Shown: positions 35,918 to 45,957 of the stretch, in pieces
How positions within the stretch are numbered: position 1 is the stretch's first letter
Layout: each line of letters opens with the position of its first letter
NCBI GenBank assembly: GCA_029216955.1
Contig: JANAVB010003999.1
Span: 5,086,197 to 5,150,196 of the forward strand
Direction: 5' to 3'
DNA from: Iris pallida
Lineage: Eukaryota; Streptophyta; Magnoliopsida; Asparagales; Iridaceae
DNA length: 64,000 nt
The notes under the pieces: model-generated
Database searches by the model: none
Told to the model about the DNA's origin: nothing
Seen by the model: only the letters and a program-made list of their open reading frames with translations
Position numbers and translations under genes: made by a program

Positions 35918-36490
35918 CTTTTTTTAAGAAAGAATCTCCTATAGGAGAAGGGCTTATAATATATTGGGAGAATCTAGTCCATATTTTCAGGCCTTAAATA
36001 TTTGGAGAATCTAGTCCATATTCTAATCTTCGTTTCTAAAGAAGATGAAGCTTTCTTGCTTCCTTCTCCAAGGAGGACAACAACAAATGACATTAATTAT
36101 TTATATCAACTCATTAGCTAATGTGACATGGGTCGCGTTATGGGTCTACTGACAAACGACAGCGATTATAAGTTAATTTAAAATAAGAAGAATATAGGGT
36201 CCTTTTCCAATTTTCTTCTAGTGTTGGGCACCAGACGAAAGGAACCAAACAAGGGTTGCTTTCTTACTCGGCTCGATGTCTTCACAGACTTAACGGTTCA
36301 CTCTGACAATTTTCCAGCTAAAAAATTCATAAAATGATCGAACTAGAATGACTCTTGTGGTTATTGAGAAGATGTATAAGATTTCGACTGGGTGGCGGAA
36401 GATCAATGGATCAAACCACGGAGGCGTGTTATTCTTTTCATTTATTTGGTGAGAGTTGGTGGGTCCAACAGATATACAATGCAACGTGCA
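35918..36490. other. Unassigned spacer
   Basis: A/T-rich sequence with a short direct repeat (TTGGGAGAATCTAGTCCATATT at about 35965 and, less its first bases, about 36000). No gene recognised. Confidence 0.4.
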
Positions 36491-36492
36491 GT

Positions 36493-36916
36493 GTTGTCAG
36501 AACCGGACCGGACCGGCAGTTCGACCGATTTTGACAAATAAATCGGTTCGGTCTGACGTTAACCGGAGTTTTTTGAAGAACCGTCGATTTTTTTCCATAA
36601 TCGGGTTTAACCGGTGAACCGGCCGAACCGGTTCGCAATTGAACCGGAAATTTTGGTTTTTTTCATAAAAAGAAAAAAACTCAAAAAAATTTATTGTGTG
36701 AGATTTAGACCATTTGGTTCTTGGTTTGGTTTTGAGAGATCTTATAGTTGTAAATTAAACCAAACCAAACATGCTAAGAACCAACCCAAGAAGTAATGTG
36801 GATATGTTATCTATTTGATCCAAACCAAACCAACTCTATTTGAACCCCGGTTGAACCCCGGTCCGACCTATTAAAAAAATCGGTTCAATGATCGGTCCGG
36901 TTTTTAAAACGTTGGC
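36493..36916. mobile_element. MITE-like element with AACCGGACCGG ends
   Basis: The left end (TGTTGTCAGAACCGGACCGG) is matched in inverse by the right end (CGGTCCGGTTTTTAAAACGT). The body is filled with ACCGGTT/AACCGG words. No coding capacity; the superfamily is not assigned. Confidence 0.6.
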
Positions 36917-37201
36917 AGCGTGTACAAAGTTCTGTACGTATCGTCGGACATCTAAAAAAAAAAAAAAAAAACCATAAAATTAGATGAAAAATGGCGACGA
37001 GAACATCAACATATACCAATCATATAAACATCAGATGAACTTTGTAACATTCGCTGCACACTCGGTGTCAATGTGTCCGAAGAGGACTCTTCTCCGATCA
37101 TCACCGCAACCTCTACGAACCCCCCCCCACACACACTCGCGCGTCTGTCTAGCTCTACCTCTCATTTCCCATCCTGTTCTTCCTAAGGAGACGGAGGGAG
37201 A

Positions 37202-38005
37202 TCATTTACTTAAAACAGATTTCTTACAATGGAGGATCGCGTCGTCGATCGCTGTACTCTCGTAGCTGCTGTCCGAAATCATCCTGTTGCCCCGACACGA
37301 GTGGACGCTCGAGAACTCGTCCCCCGCCGTGAGAGGACTGGTCCTTCCCGCCGTCGTCGTCGTCTTCGACCCCAGCAGCCTCCACCCCCTCCTGGCCTTC
37401 TTATTCCAGGAAGAGAGGAAGCACAGGTACTTCCTCGCGCAAAGGAAAGGGTGCTTGTGCCTGGCGGCGGCGGCGCCACCGCTCGAGGAGGAGGAGGTCG
37501 GAAAGAGGGGAGAGTCCTCCAGCGAGGCCAGCCGGCCCGCGGCGGCAGTGCAGGTGAACCGCTGCGACTGGTACCGGTTGCTGAAGGAGAGGTACGAGTC
37601 GGAGGAGTCCAACGAGAGCGAGCGGCTCAGGGTCGTCGACGAGCCGGAGCTGGACCCCGAGGTGGTCTCGCTCTTCGACGACCGGCCGGCGACGGCGTGG
37701 AGCGGCAGCAGGAAGCCGTTGGAGAAGATCTGGTCGGCGTGGGCGAGGTCGACCGGGGAGAGGGGGCGGGAGAGGCCGAAGTCGAACTCGTATAAGGCGT
37801 CGCTCGTCGAGCTCCTGTGCCTGGACGGCGCGTCGGGGCCTGCTTCGAACGACGGCTCGTCGACGCCCGCGAGCCAGCCGAAGGAGAAGCTCTCGTTGGA
37901 GAGCTGCTGCGGGGATTCTTGGGACGACGACGACGACGACGTCGACGGCATTGAGGATTGTGAGGTGGAGGAGGTTTGGGCGAGGAAGGAGGAGAAGGGA
38001 GGCAT
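37202..38005 (-). CDS. BKI1-like protein (putative BRI1 kinase inhibitor family)
   Basis: Intact single-exon gene of 267 residues on the minus strand, much richer in G+C than its surroundings. It is Ser-rich throughout. Residues 83-103 read SPVDLAHADQIFSNGFLLPLH, matching the conserved (S)PADEIFxxGxLLPLH block of BKI1 and MAKR proteins. Residues 190-206 hold a basic Lys/Arg patch around a Tyr (RKYLCF...NKKARR), similar to the membrane-targeting segment with the regulatory tyrosine in BKI1. The C-terminus (SDSSYESTAIDDAILHCKK) resembles the BKI1 motif that contacts the BRI1 kinase. BKI1 is a plasma-membrane inhibitor of brassinosteroid receptor signalling, released on phosphorylation. At 267 aa it is shorter than Arabidopsis BKI1 (337 aa). 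The family call is by motif; a MAKR or DUF1645 relative is the alternative. Long plus-strand ORFs opposite it are shadows. Confidence 0.72.
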   Translation of the reverse strand: MPPFSSFLAQTSSTSQSSMPSTSSSSSSQESPQQLSNESFSFGWLAGVDEPSFEAGPDAPSRHRSSTSDALYEFDFGLSRPLSPVDLAHADQIFSNGFLLPLHAVAGRSSKSETTSGSSSGSSTTLSRSLSLDSSDSYLSFSNRYQSQRFTCTAAAGRLASLEDSPLFPTSSSSSGGAAAARHKHPFLCARKYLCFLSSWNKKARRGWRLLGSKTTTTAGRTSPLTAGDEFSSVHSCRGNRMISDSSYESTAIDDAILHCKKSVLSK

Positions 38006-38084
38006 GAGTGTGGGAGGGAGGGAGGGAGGAAGTAGCTAACTTGAACAAGAATTGGCATCCAAGGAAGGAAGGCATAAGTAAATA

Positions 38085-38096
38085 TAGAGAAAAACT
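38085..38096 (-). promoter_or_regulatory. Candidate TATA box of the BKI1-like gene
   Basis: Minus-strand CTATATTTAC lies about 85 bp upstream of the ATG at 38005. It is followed by a CCTTCCTTCC / CCTCCCTCCC pyrimidine-rich leader typical of plant 5' UTRs. Confidence 0.5.
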
Positions 38097-38223
38097 CTGA
38101 TTTGTGAAATGACCATGAGACCCTTACATTGGACAGGGTCGGTGCAAGAAATCCTTTTGGGGAAATGTGTTCTATGTGACAAGACTCTAGAGAAAAGAAT
38201 TCTACATGTCAACATGTGGGAAC

Positions 38224-38768
38224 TAGGGGTGAGCAACCATTCAGTTTGCGGTTCAGAACGAATATATAAAAATCTCGAAAATTGAACTATTTTTTTATAA
38301 AAATTGAACCGAACTAATTTCGTTGGATCAGTTTGATTTCAATCAGCCAATATGTTGGATCTTCACATTTTAGCAAATAAGTCAATTTAAATAACAAATT
38401 TTTTTAAAAAATGAACATTGTTGTATTTACGAATTATTTTAATTACATAGAGTGAAAAAATATCAGTATATATAGATTGAGAGTAAAATGAGAGCGCTCA
38501 ACTAAGCATCGACAAGTACCAACAGAGAATGGAAGGAGGAAGTGCGCTTAGATAGGGTTAGCGAAAACATTAGTATATATAAGTTGAGGATAGTTTGATA
38601 AATTATTGAATCTAAATAAGTTTTCGGTTCAGTTACTCGGATCAAAAACCTAAAACCAAATCGATATTTCAAAATTTCAAATCTTCAAACCGTACCTATA
38701 ACCGAAAAAATGAACTAATTGTCATATTTCGATTAGATTCGATTATCGGTTTCCAACCATTATATGCC
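38224..38768. mobile_element. Degenerate hAT-like MITE (GGGGTGAGCAA type)
   Basis: Left end TAGGGGTGAGCAACC. The right end is decayed near TTCCAACCATTATATGCC. The interior (CTTCACATTTTAGCAAAT..., ATTAGTATATATA..GATTGAG) matches the better preserved copy at 54699-55178. Confidence 0.65.
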
Positions 38769-38940
38769 AATGGGCACACTCGGAAGGCAAGAGTAGGGGT
38801 GAAAATTATTCAATTTAGGACAGAGAACCTTTCGGAATAAAAAATTCGGTTAGACTATTTTTATTATTTAATTGATTGGCCAAAAATTGAATTGAAATTA
38901 AACTATATTAAACAATTATATATATATATATATATATATT

Positions 38941-39890
38941 ATTTTTTATTTTTTTGGGTGTCCACTTCTTAATGGAGCTTGGGAGCATGCTCCCAAGGAG
39001 GCTCGCCCTCCACGCTGGGGTGCCTCGCCGTTTCCAATGGGCTATGGTCTCGGGATTACTTAACACGGTGAATGGTCATTCTCATGCTTTTAACACTGGA
39101 AATGACCATTCTCCATGTTACTTAACACGGAGAATGATCATTCCCCGTCATTATAAGACGGAGAATGACCATTCTCCTGCATTCTAACACGGAGAATGAT
39201 CATTCTCCGTTTTAAAAACACTGAGAATAACCATTCTCCGTGGTATTTACACGGAGAATGACTATTCTCTGTCAATTTAATAAGGAGAATGATAATTCTT
39301 CGTGATTTTAACACGGAGAATGGTCATTCTCATGTATTTTAACACTGGAAATGACCATTCTCCGTATAAATATACAGAATAATAAACATAACTTAAAGTT
39401 ATACCTTCTTGTTGCACTCTTTTTTGCTTAGCAGCCTTTGGCTTATGTGCAATTCTCTTAAATCTTCGTTTTCGTGATTTTTCGTCATTCACTTGTAGAT
39501 TTTCTTCAACTGTCTTCATTTTCTCCACAACTGGTATCTCTTCTCTAACTGGTGTTCCAGTTGATGCTGCTGGCGATGGCGATGATGCTGCTGGCGATGC
39601 TGCTGCTGCCGATGATGCCGACATGGTGTGAAGATTGCGAATGGAGACTAATGTTTGAAGATTTTGGAGGAAAAAATCTAGATTCAAAACGGAGTGTCGT
39701 ATGGAAGAAGTGGAAGTATCGAAACGATTTTTTTTGAAGAGTAGGGTTCGGGTGCGTTTTCAATAAATCAGAAGGGCAAAAAGGTCATTCAAAATCCCCT
39801 TTATATATTTTTCGCTAATTCTGGGCACGCGATAAAATATTATTTTGCGGTGAATTTTTCATAAAACTTTTTCAATTTTTGGACATTTCA
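38941..39890 (-). mobile_element. Insertion carrying a palindrome array and the 5' exon of an unknown gene
   Basis: Sits between two (TA)n tracts inside a hAT-like MITE. It contains the palindrome array at 39064-39365. On the minus strand a small exon starts at ATG 39624 (MSASSAAAASPAASS...) and ends in a basic KPKAAKQKRVQQEG segment before a GTATAAC donor at about 39401. The layout (T-rich leader, short first exon, then intron) resembles the 5' end of a DNA-transposon gene, but neither termini nor transposase are visible. Confidence 0.4.
39064..39365. repeat. Tandem array of ~31-bp palindromic units
   Basis: About ten units of the form ACACGGAGAATGATCATTCT plus CCGT with a T/A-rich spacer. 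Each can fold into a hairpin: the central unit is a perfect palindrome of about 22 bp and the others have one to three mismatches. The array runs into the downstream side of the small minus-strand exon. Confidence 0.85.
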
Positions 39891-39893
39891 TAA

Positions 39894-39898
<5 letters not shown>

Positions 39899-39981
<83 letters not shown>
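39899..39981. repeat. (TA)n microsatellite
   Basis: About 40 uninterrupted TA units. ORFs translating as Tyr-Ile repeats across it are artefacts. Confidence 0.97.
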
Positions 39982-39986
<5 letters not shown>

Positions 39987-40290
39987 TGTATTTTAAAGTT
40001 CGATCCAAAATTTGATCTATTATTAAATTATTAAAATTGGACTTTAAAATACATATATACAATTGTTGTGGTCAAAATACACACAAAAATATTCACATTT
40101 TAAATCAAAAAATATGCATAAAATTGAGATAATTTATATAACTGCATAGTTTTTATTCGATTTTGGACAGAAACTGAAATTCAAAATCAAAAACCAAAAT
40201 TAAATTAAAAAGTAGTATTTCAAAATCAAAATCGAACTAAAAAAACTTTAAATCGAACCAAATTTAGTTCGATTATATTCTCGATCCTAT

Positions 40291-40726
40291 TTCGGAGTAT
40301 ACGATCATAAGATGCGATAAAAGGAGTCCTATTGCCATGAGTCATGACACTTACCCTTTTCTCCACTTTACTAGTGCTTGTTTTTTCGATATTAGAGCCC
40401 ACAATAATCCATATGCAAACACCAAACCCTATTGTCGCATCCAACAGTATTTCGCATCCAAAGATGCAACACAACAAAACCTAAAGTCAAAAGATAGCCA
40501 TGGCAACAACTGTATTCAAGTCGTTCCTAACTCTAAAGAAGAAAGAAGGAAAAAAGATTCATAAGAGTTGAAACATCAATGTTACGATCAAAATTTGTAT
40601 CCTAAGAATAACTCCAAGGACATACTTCAATTACACATCAATGATATCAATATTTAAGCGTCCTATTAACCATACTTTTAGAGCATTAATTGAACTATAC
40701 GACCCTAATGTCAAATTGTTTAACTC
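40291..40726. other. Unassigned spacer
   Basis: A/T-rich; only short ORFs without family resemblance. Nothing else seen. Confidence 0.4.
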
Positions 40727-40729
40727 TAA

Positions 40730-41003
40730 GGCCACATTTGGTTCGCGTAATCAGAAACTTCAAAAAAAAAAAAGTCTTTTATTTTTTGTGTTTGGATAAT
40801 TTTTAAAGAAAAAAAAATACGGAAGGAAATAGTTATCTCCACTCATCCAAGAGTTCACTTTAATATTCCAAGAATTCACTCTTTCTTTCAATTTATCTGG
40901 TCTTTCTAAACACCTGGAAAAAAAAAAAATTCCCCAAAGAAAAGAATAAAGAACAAAGAGTTAATTTGTTTTCCTTTTATTTCCTTTCCGCGAACCAAAC
41001 GAC
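40730..41003. mobile_element. PIF/Harbinger (Tourist-like) MITE, degenerate
   Basis: Left GGCCACATTTGGTTCGCG and right CGCGAACCAAACGAC, with TAA on both sides (40727-40729, 41004-41006). It is related to the clearer copies at 41870 and 53932. Confidence 0.7.
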
Positions 41004-41072
41004 TAAAGGGAGTCATATTGTAAGAGATCGTCTGGTGTTTCCCAACATATTCCGCATAAGGGGCAACATATT

Positions 41073-41073
<1 letters not shown>

Positions 41074-41154
<81 letters not shown>
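41074..41154. repeat. (TA)n microsatellite
   Basis: About 40 TA units directly before the Helitron array. Confidence 0.95.
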
Positions 41155-41156
<2 letters not shown>

Positions 41157-41241
41157 TACTATATAATAGGAAAATTTAGATGATGAAACTTTTGAATTCC
41201 AAAAATATTCTTACATACTTATACTAATTAAAAGTAGTTCA
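41155..41241 (+). mobile_element. Helitron 5' fragment
   Basis: Begins TCTACTATATAATAGG and is collinear with the first 85 bp of the next Helitron, which has inserted at its position 41241/41242. Its 3' end is not recognisable downstream. Confidence 0.55.
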
Positions 41242-41452
41242 TCTATTCTACTATATAATAGAAAAACTTAGATGGTGAAACTTTTGAATTCCGAAAATAC
41301 TCTTACATACTTATACTAATTAAAAATAGTTCATTAATTTTAATAAGGACAACTTAGTAATTAGGAAGACTAACCTTTGGTCTTCCTAAAGAGTCTTCAT
41401 AAACTAATTAAGAAATGTTAAAATACGTGCAAGGCACGTGCACATATGCTAG
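41242..41452 (+). mobile_element. Short Helitron, copy 1 (211 bp)
   Basis: Starts TCTATTCTACTATATAATAG after an A and ends ATATGCTAG before a T. A hairpin (ACGTGC-AAG-GCACGT) lies 10-20 bp before the end. All features match Helitron termini: 5' TC, 3' CTRR with subterminal hairpin, A|T insertion site and no target duplication. No coding capacity. Confidence 0.8.
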
Positions 41453-41460
41453 TATATATA

Positions 41461-41671
41461 TCTATTCTACTATATAATAGAAAAACTTGATGGTGAAACT
41501 TTTAAATTCTAAAAATATCCTTACATGTCTATACTAATTAAAAATGATTCACTAATTTTAATAAGGACAATTTAGTAATTATGAAGTCTACCTTTTGGTC
41601 TTCCTAAAGAGTCTTCATTAGTTACTTAAAAGAATGTTAAAATACGTGCATGGCATGTGCATGTATGCTAG
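41461..41671 (+). mobile_element. Short Helitron, copy 2 (211 bp)
   Basis: Same start and end as copy 1 and exactly the same length, with point differences. It begins 8 bp after copy 1 ends and has the same A|T placement. Confidence 0.8.
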
Positions 41672-41738
41672 TATATATAAAATAGAAAAACTTAGGTGGT
41701 GAAACTTTTGAATTCCTAAAATATCCTTGAATATTTTA

Positions 41739-42536
41739 TCTATTCTACTATATAATAGAAAAACTTGGTGGTGAAATTTTGAATTCCTAAAATATCCTTC
41801 AATATTTTATAAACATGATATTATTATGTCAACATGCATGTCATTTATGTTTAAGAGTCAAAACAATAAGGCCTCGTTTGGTTCACGGAAAGGAAATCAA
41901 TTCCCATGTATTTTCCATGGGAATGAGAAAGTAGAATTCCTATCAAATTTCATTTCCTATATTTGGTTGGTGTAGGAAAGGAAAGAAAAATATATCATTG
42001 TTCCAACAATATCCAATGTCAACATAATTATAATGAAGAGTTAATTGGTAAAATATGTAATAAATCAAGGCTACTTTTGTCATAATGTTTGGTAATTAAT
42101 GTTGGAAAAGGAGGAGGAAAAATGAATCCCATGTGTCATGAGAGGAATCATTTTTTCTCCTATTTTTCTCCATGTCAGGAAAGTGTTTTCCAAATTTGTG
42201 GCTACCAAACAAAGGAAAAGAACAAGTTTTCTTTCCTGATTCCTTGAATCCGTGAACCAAACGAGGCCTAAAGGTTGCATGCTATGAAGTCTCCTCTTTC
42301 CATACAATACTTCTGTTCCGATGTTAATAAATTATTTTTTTGTCATTACCATTTTTCAAAGGTTATTGTTCTCAATATAAAATTTTTAAAAAAATAAAAT
42401 TCCTACTTCGAATTCCTTAGTATTGTAAAAAGAAAGCACACACATATGAATAGCCACCAGGAAAAGACGAAAATACGGTAGCTGACCTTATGATATTCTA
42501 ATTGAAATACGTACAAAGTACGTACATGTAGACTAG
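41739..42536 (+). mobile_element. Longer Helitron, copy 3, carrying a MITE
   Basis: Starts TCTATTCTACTATATAATAG at 41739. Ends GACTAG at 42536, with a GTAC hairpin (ACGTAC-AAA-GTACGT) upstream. It contains the PIF MITE at 41870-42268. Another truncated 5' segment of the family (41672-41738) precedes it. The MULE target duplication starts at the very next base. Confidence 0.7.
41870..42268. mobile_element. PIF/Harbinger (Tourist-like) MITE, 399 bp
   Basis: GGCCTCGTTTGGTTCACGG at the left is matched in inverse by CCGTGAACCAAACGAGGCC at the right. The element is flanked by TAA (41867-41869 and 42269-42271), the 3-bp duplication expected for this superfamily. It is nested in Helitron copy 3. Confidence 0.88.
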
Positions 42537-42545
42537 TATATATAT
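42537..42545. repeat. 9-bp target duplication of the MULE, left copy
   Basis: TATATATAT, repeated at 48866-48874 after the other end. The length is right for Mutator. The simple sequence makes it weaker proof than a complex 9-mer. Confidence 0.7.
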
Positions 42546-43065
42546 CAGAAAATTTACTGTACCGAAATAAATTTATTAAAAATTACCCGAAACGAAACAA
42601 GTTTTGAAAAATTAGTTTAAACGAAACATTTAGCCATCCAAGATGGCGGAATAAGAAAAGTAAAAGAAAGTAAAAAAAAAAAAAAAAAATGAATTCCTGC
42701 CAACGAAGTTGGCGGAATTTGATCATTTCGTATTAAAAAAAAAAAAAAAATTTGTGCCAACGAAGTTGGCGGAATTGGTGATCCGACAAAAAAAAAAAAA
42801 AAAAAAAGGAAAAAGTTGAAATGGTGCCAACATAGTTGGCGGAAATTTAAAAGTTGGTTTTTTTTTTCCGGTTTTTTTAAGTTGGTTTTTTTTTTAGATT
42901 TTTTAAGTTGGTTTTTTTTAGTGGTTCGATTTTTCTTGGCTTGGGTTTTTTTCATGGATTTAGTTAGTTGGTTTTAATTCATGGCTACATTTTGTGGTTC
43001 ACATTGATTCATAATTCATGTGGTTCACATTCCTTCTTCCTTCACGGGTTCTACGATTTTTCTAG
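42546..43065. repeat. Left TIR of the MULE with four subterminal palindromes
   Basis: Palindromes are at 42633-42647 (GCCATCCAAGATGGC), 42699-42713, 42756-42770 (both GCCAACGAAGTTGGC) and 42826-42840 (GCCAACATAGTTGGC). They are spaced 57-70 bp apart and separated by A runs of about 17-23 bp. GTGGTTCACATT-type sequence follows up to about 43065. Confidence 0.88.
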
Positions 43066-43358
43066 TTCACGGGTGAGATGAGAGAAAGAAAGATGGGACG
43101 TAGACAATTTTGCTATAAGAGGAGAGAAGCACAACAACTCTGAACATCACACAAGAAAACAGGAAAACACCAGAAAGAAGAAAAAGAAACAAGTCCGAGA
43201 GAATTAGAGTTTGAGGAAGAAGAAGTAATCCGAGGAATAATTAGAGTCTGGGCAGAAAGAAAAGTAAGAGATAGAAGAACACAAGTAATTATTTTTTATA
43301 GTTTAAATCATAATCTTCATCCTTACAAATATTTGTTTTCATGATCATTGTTTTACAG

Positions 43359-45859
43359 ATGGCTAATCAAAATGATGGACTTATTCCCGGAGGACCTACT
43401 ACTGATTTGATAAAGCAGAAGCGTGATTCGCATATATGTAGTTTAATATTTTCCGGAAAGGTATATTAAAATTTAACCGTGTGAGTCAATATAATTGATA
43501 TGTTTTACATGTCTAGTAATAACTTTGTCTATGTATTTCATATATAGTTATATGATTATAATGCTGGTGAACGATTACGAGAGCATCCCTCATGGCGTTA
43601 TGAGAACGGCCTAGGTTATTGGAAGTTGAGTGCCGAGCAAGTGGCATTGATCAGAGTATTTGGCTTTCAGTATATTGACCAAATATATTTTCTACAACAC
43701 AATAGAGACTTGATCTTCAGTTTAGTTGAGCGTTGGTGGCCAGAACGAAATACTTTTCAACTCCCATTTGGTGAAATGTCTATCATTTTAGCAGATGTGG
43801 CAAATATTTTAGGGTTGCCTATTACGGGTGAACCTATAATATTTGATGAATCATTTTCAGCTCAGACATTGATAATGGAGTACCTAGGCGTGGACGTGCC
43901 AAAATTATATGAAAAAAACTTAGTGACGTTTACTTGGCTCCGTCACAACTTTTTGCGCCTAGATCGTATTGGCGATCAAGAGATCTCGGTAGATGATGAT
44001 CGGGTAAGTATAAATTTAATGTTATTGTTTGCGTAATATATTTGTTTATTTAATCTTACACATAATATTTTTTCATAATATGTTCAGGTTATTGCTTGCA
44101 CTAGAGCCTACTTACTAGGCCTAATTAGTGCAATTTTGTTCTCAGACTCATCAGATAAGGTAGATTTGCGTTTTCTACCTTTTTTGGTTGACCTGACCGA
44201 ACCTACGCGCCACGCTTGGGGGGCATCAGTGCTAGCATATCTATATAGTTCTATGTCAGATTTTGTACAATTTCTCTCCGTGGATAAAAGGAAGAAAAAT
44301 TTAAATGGATGTATGACATTAATACAGGTATAAAATTGTTAATTAATTTTATTTACGTTCAAAATATGTATACTTATATCGTGTGATCATAATTTCTAGG
44401 TATGGTCATACGAGCATTTTTATATCGGTAGACCGGTCTCCCGTATTAATAACGACGATGGTGTCTTCCCGTCAGCATTACGGTGGACTACGGCGGCATC
44501 AGATCCCGTACACTGTAAACACTCGGATGTATCTCTATATCGGGGCCAATTTGATTCACTAAAGTATAACGAGGTAAAATATTTCTACTATAAAGATAAT
44601 CAAGTCAATATGTTTATTATCTTATAATGTTTTTGACATCAAATAGGTAATATATCTTCCGTACCGACTTGAAGAGCAGAATCCTTCAGAGATACAAACT
44701 ACAGCCTTCAACCATAGTCTCCATAATTTCTTCATAATATTCCATGGTGATATAATGTACCATCCAGCTGATCGTGTTATGCGACAATTCTGGATGAAAC
44801 AACACATTCCCGAAGAGCCGCCTTGTTTAAACCGTAGTAGAGGCAGTGCAATGGTAAGAGCACGTAGAATGATTCCTGGATGGAATTCTAGATATGAAAC
44901 ACATAAAGTGGCACACTTGTCTGAAATGATGAACTGTATGTCAGATGGTAAGTTCAACAAAATAAATTCGTAAAAAATTATACAAAATTATATGCTCATA
45001 TTTGTTTCAATGTGTAGCATTAGGTGATATTGCATATAGGTCTTGGTGGGGAGCTCCTCTTATCAGTAACAGATCCTACCAATATGAGGAACCTCGATTC
45101 CAACATCGGGCCATAGATGATTCTAGTTTGCGTGGTTTTTATGAACATGTAGTTGGAAAGGTACGTCTTTTTTATGAAAATGTATGTCTTTGTACTACTT
45201 TTTTGTATGAATTAATTGGATTCTACTTAATATTTCAGCTGCCAGGTTTGTGGCAAGCATACGAAAATCGTCATTCAGATCGAAACTCCTACGACACAAC
45301 GGTAAAAGCATTTTTGGATAGTATGGAAGAATCTCCAGTTCCCCCGAATCCTCCATTACACATTCCGTCTGGTTATCCTCAAGGATTTGTTATGCAACGA
45401 CAAGCACGTCCCCCTAGAAAGTATGCAAATATTTGGCATGTGGATAGCCCGCCTCAACAAGATGACGAAGTCCCGTATCAGGGGGCTGATGAAGGAACAT
45501 CTCCGTGGGCTAGCCAAGGAACTTCTCATTGGGATGGTGAAGGAACATCTCAATGGGCTAGTCAAGGAACTTCTCATTGGCCTGGTGAGGAAACATCTCA
45601 ATGGGCTGGCCAACAAACTTCTCAATGGCCTTGTGAGACTGAGGGGACTGGTCAGTGGGATAGCATATTCGCCCCCGGACATCTCAATTATACGCAAATC
45701 ATGACGACTCCATCGGCACCGATGCCTACTCAACACGAGGATTCCCAAGGAGGAGGTGGTGATGCGGCCTCGAAAAATACACGAAGAAGGCGAGACCGAC
45801 TCAATCTACGGGAAATTGATCGTCCGGACTATTTACAATTAGACAAGAGAGGTCGATGA
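43359..45859 (+). CDS. Plant mobile domain (MAIN-like) protein gene carried by the MULE, 7 exons, 678 aa
   Basis: Exons: 43359-43460, 43548-44003, 44088-44327, 44400-44573, 44647-44947, 45018-45160 and 45239-45859. All six introns (70-87 bp) are GT-AG and keep the frame. Exon 2 has the PMD signature: SLVERWWPERNTFQLPFGEM, then LADVANILGLPITGEP. Exon 3 has YLLGLISAILFSD...FLVDLTE and the following exon WSYEHFYIGRP, the usual order in MAIN/MAIL-type PMD proteins. Exon 5 ends with the PADRVMRQF...PGWNSRYETH region. The last exon carries six or seven 8-residue GTSxWxxx repeats, then a basic tail (NTRRRRDRLNLREI). PMD proteins act in nuclear gene silencing and genome stability in Arabidopsis; the role of transposon-borne copies is not established. 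A 3' splice site (TTTTACAG) directly before the ATG suggests a 5'-UTR intron. No disabling change was seen. Confidence 0.88.
45490..45661 (+). repeat. 24-bp coding repeats giving GTSxWxxx units in the PMD protein
   Basis: Successive units read GTSPWASQ, GTSHWDGE, GTSQWASQ, GTSHWPGE, ETSQWAGQ, QTSQWPCE, then TGQW. Trp recurs every eight residues in a Ser/Thr/Gly/Gln-rich, probably disordered context. DNA units differ at several third positions, so the protein pattern seems to be maintained rather than freshly duplicated. Confidence 0.88.
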
Positions 45860-45957
45860 AATTATGTACTTCCTTTCATTATAAAATAATGTACTACTAT
45901 TATAAAATTACAACTTTCCACAACTTTCTTTCATTCTAAAAAGTTAGGACAACGTCG
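45860..45957. other. Shared 3' region between convergent MULE genes
   Basis: 98 bp between two stop codons, A/T-rich with AATAAT-like words, presumably holding both polyadenylation regions, so the transcripts may overlap tail to tail. Confidence 0.5.

Larger units (their letters stand above)
38792..40290. mobile_element. hAT-like MITE split by a younger insertion
   Basis: Starts at TAGGGGTGAAAATTATTC (about 38794). Its interior resumes at about 39985 with ATTTTAAAGTTCGATCCAAAATTTGATCTATT, collinear with the copy at 33312-33752, and ends in TCGAACC-type words near 40290. The intervening 38940-39980, flanked by (TA)n, is foreign. Confidence 0.55.

Noticed and set aside
37229..37795. Plus-strand ORFs of 188 and 250 codons opposite the BKI1-like gene
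   Set aside because: High-GC antisense shadows with Arg/Gly runs; no family motif. The minus-strand frame carries all conserved blocks.
39064..39365. Palindromic array as a CRISPR-like array
   Set aside because: The spacers are near-identical and A/T-rich, the context is a plant genome and no cas gene exists. It is a tandem repeat.
39859..41166. Tyr-Ile repeat ORFs at 39859-40062 and 40966-41166
   Set aside because: They are translations of (TA)n tracts.
45356..45748. Opposite-strand and alternate-frame ORFs over the last PMD exon
   Set aside because: Repeat-driven shadows of the GTSxW coding repeats.
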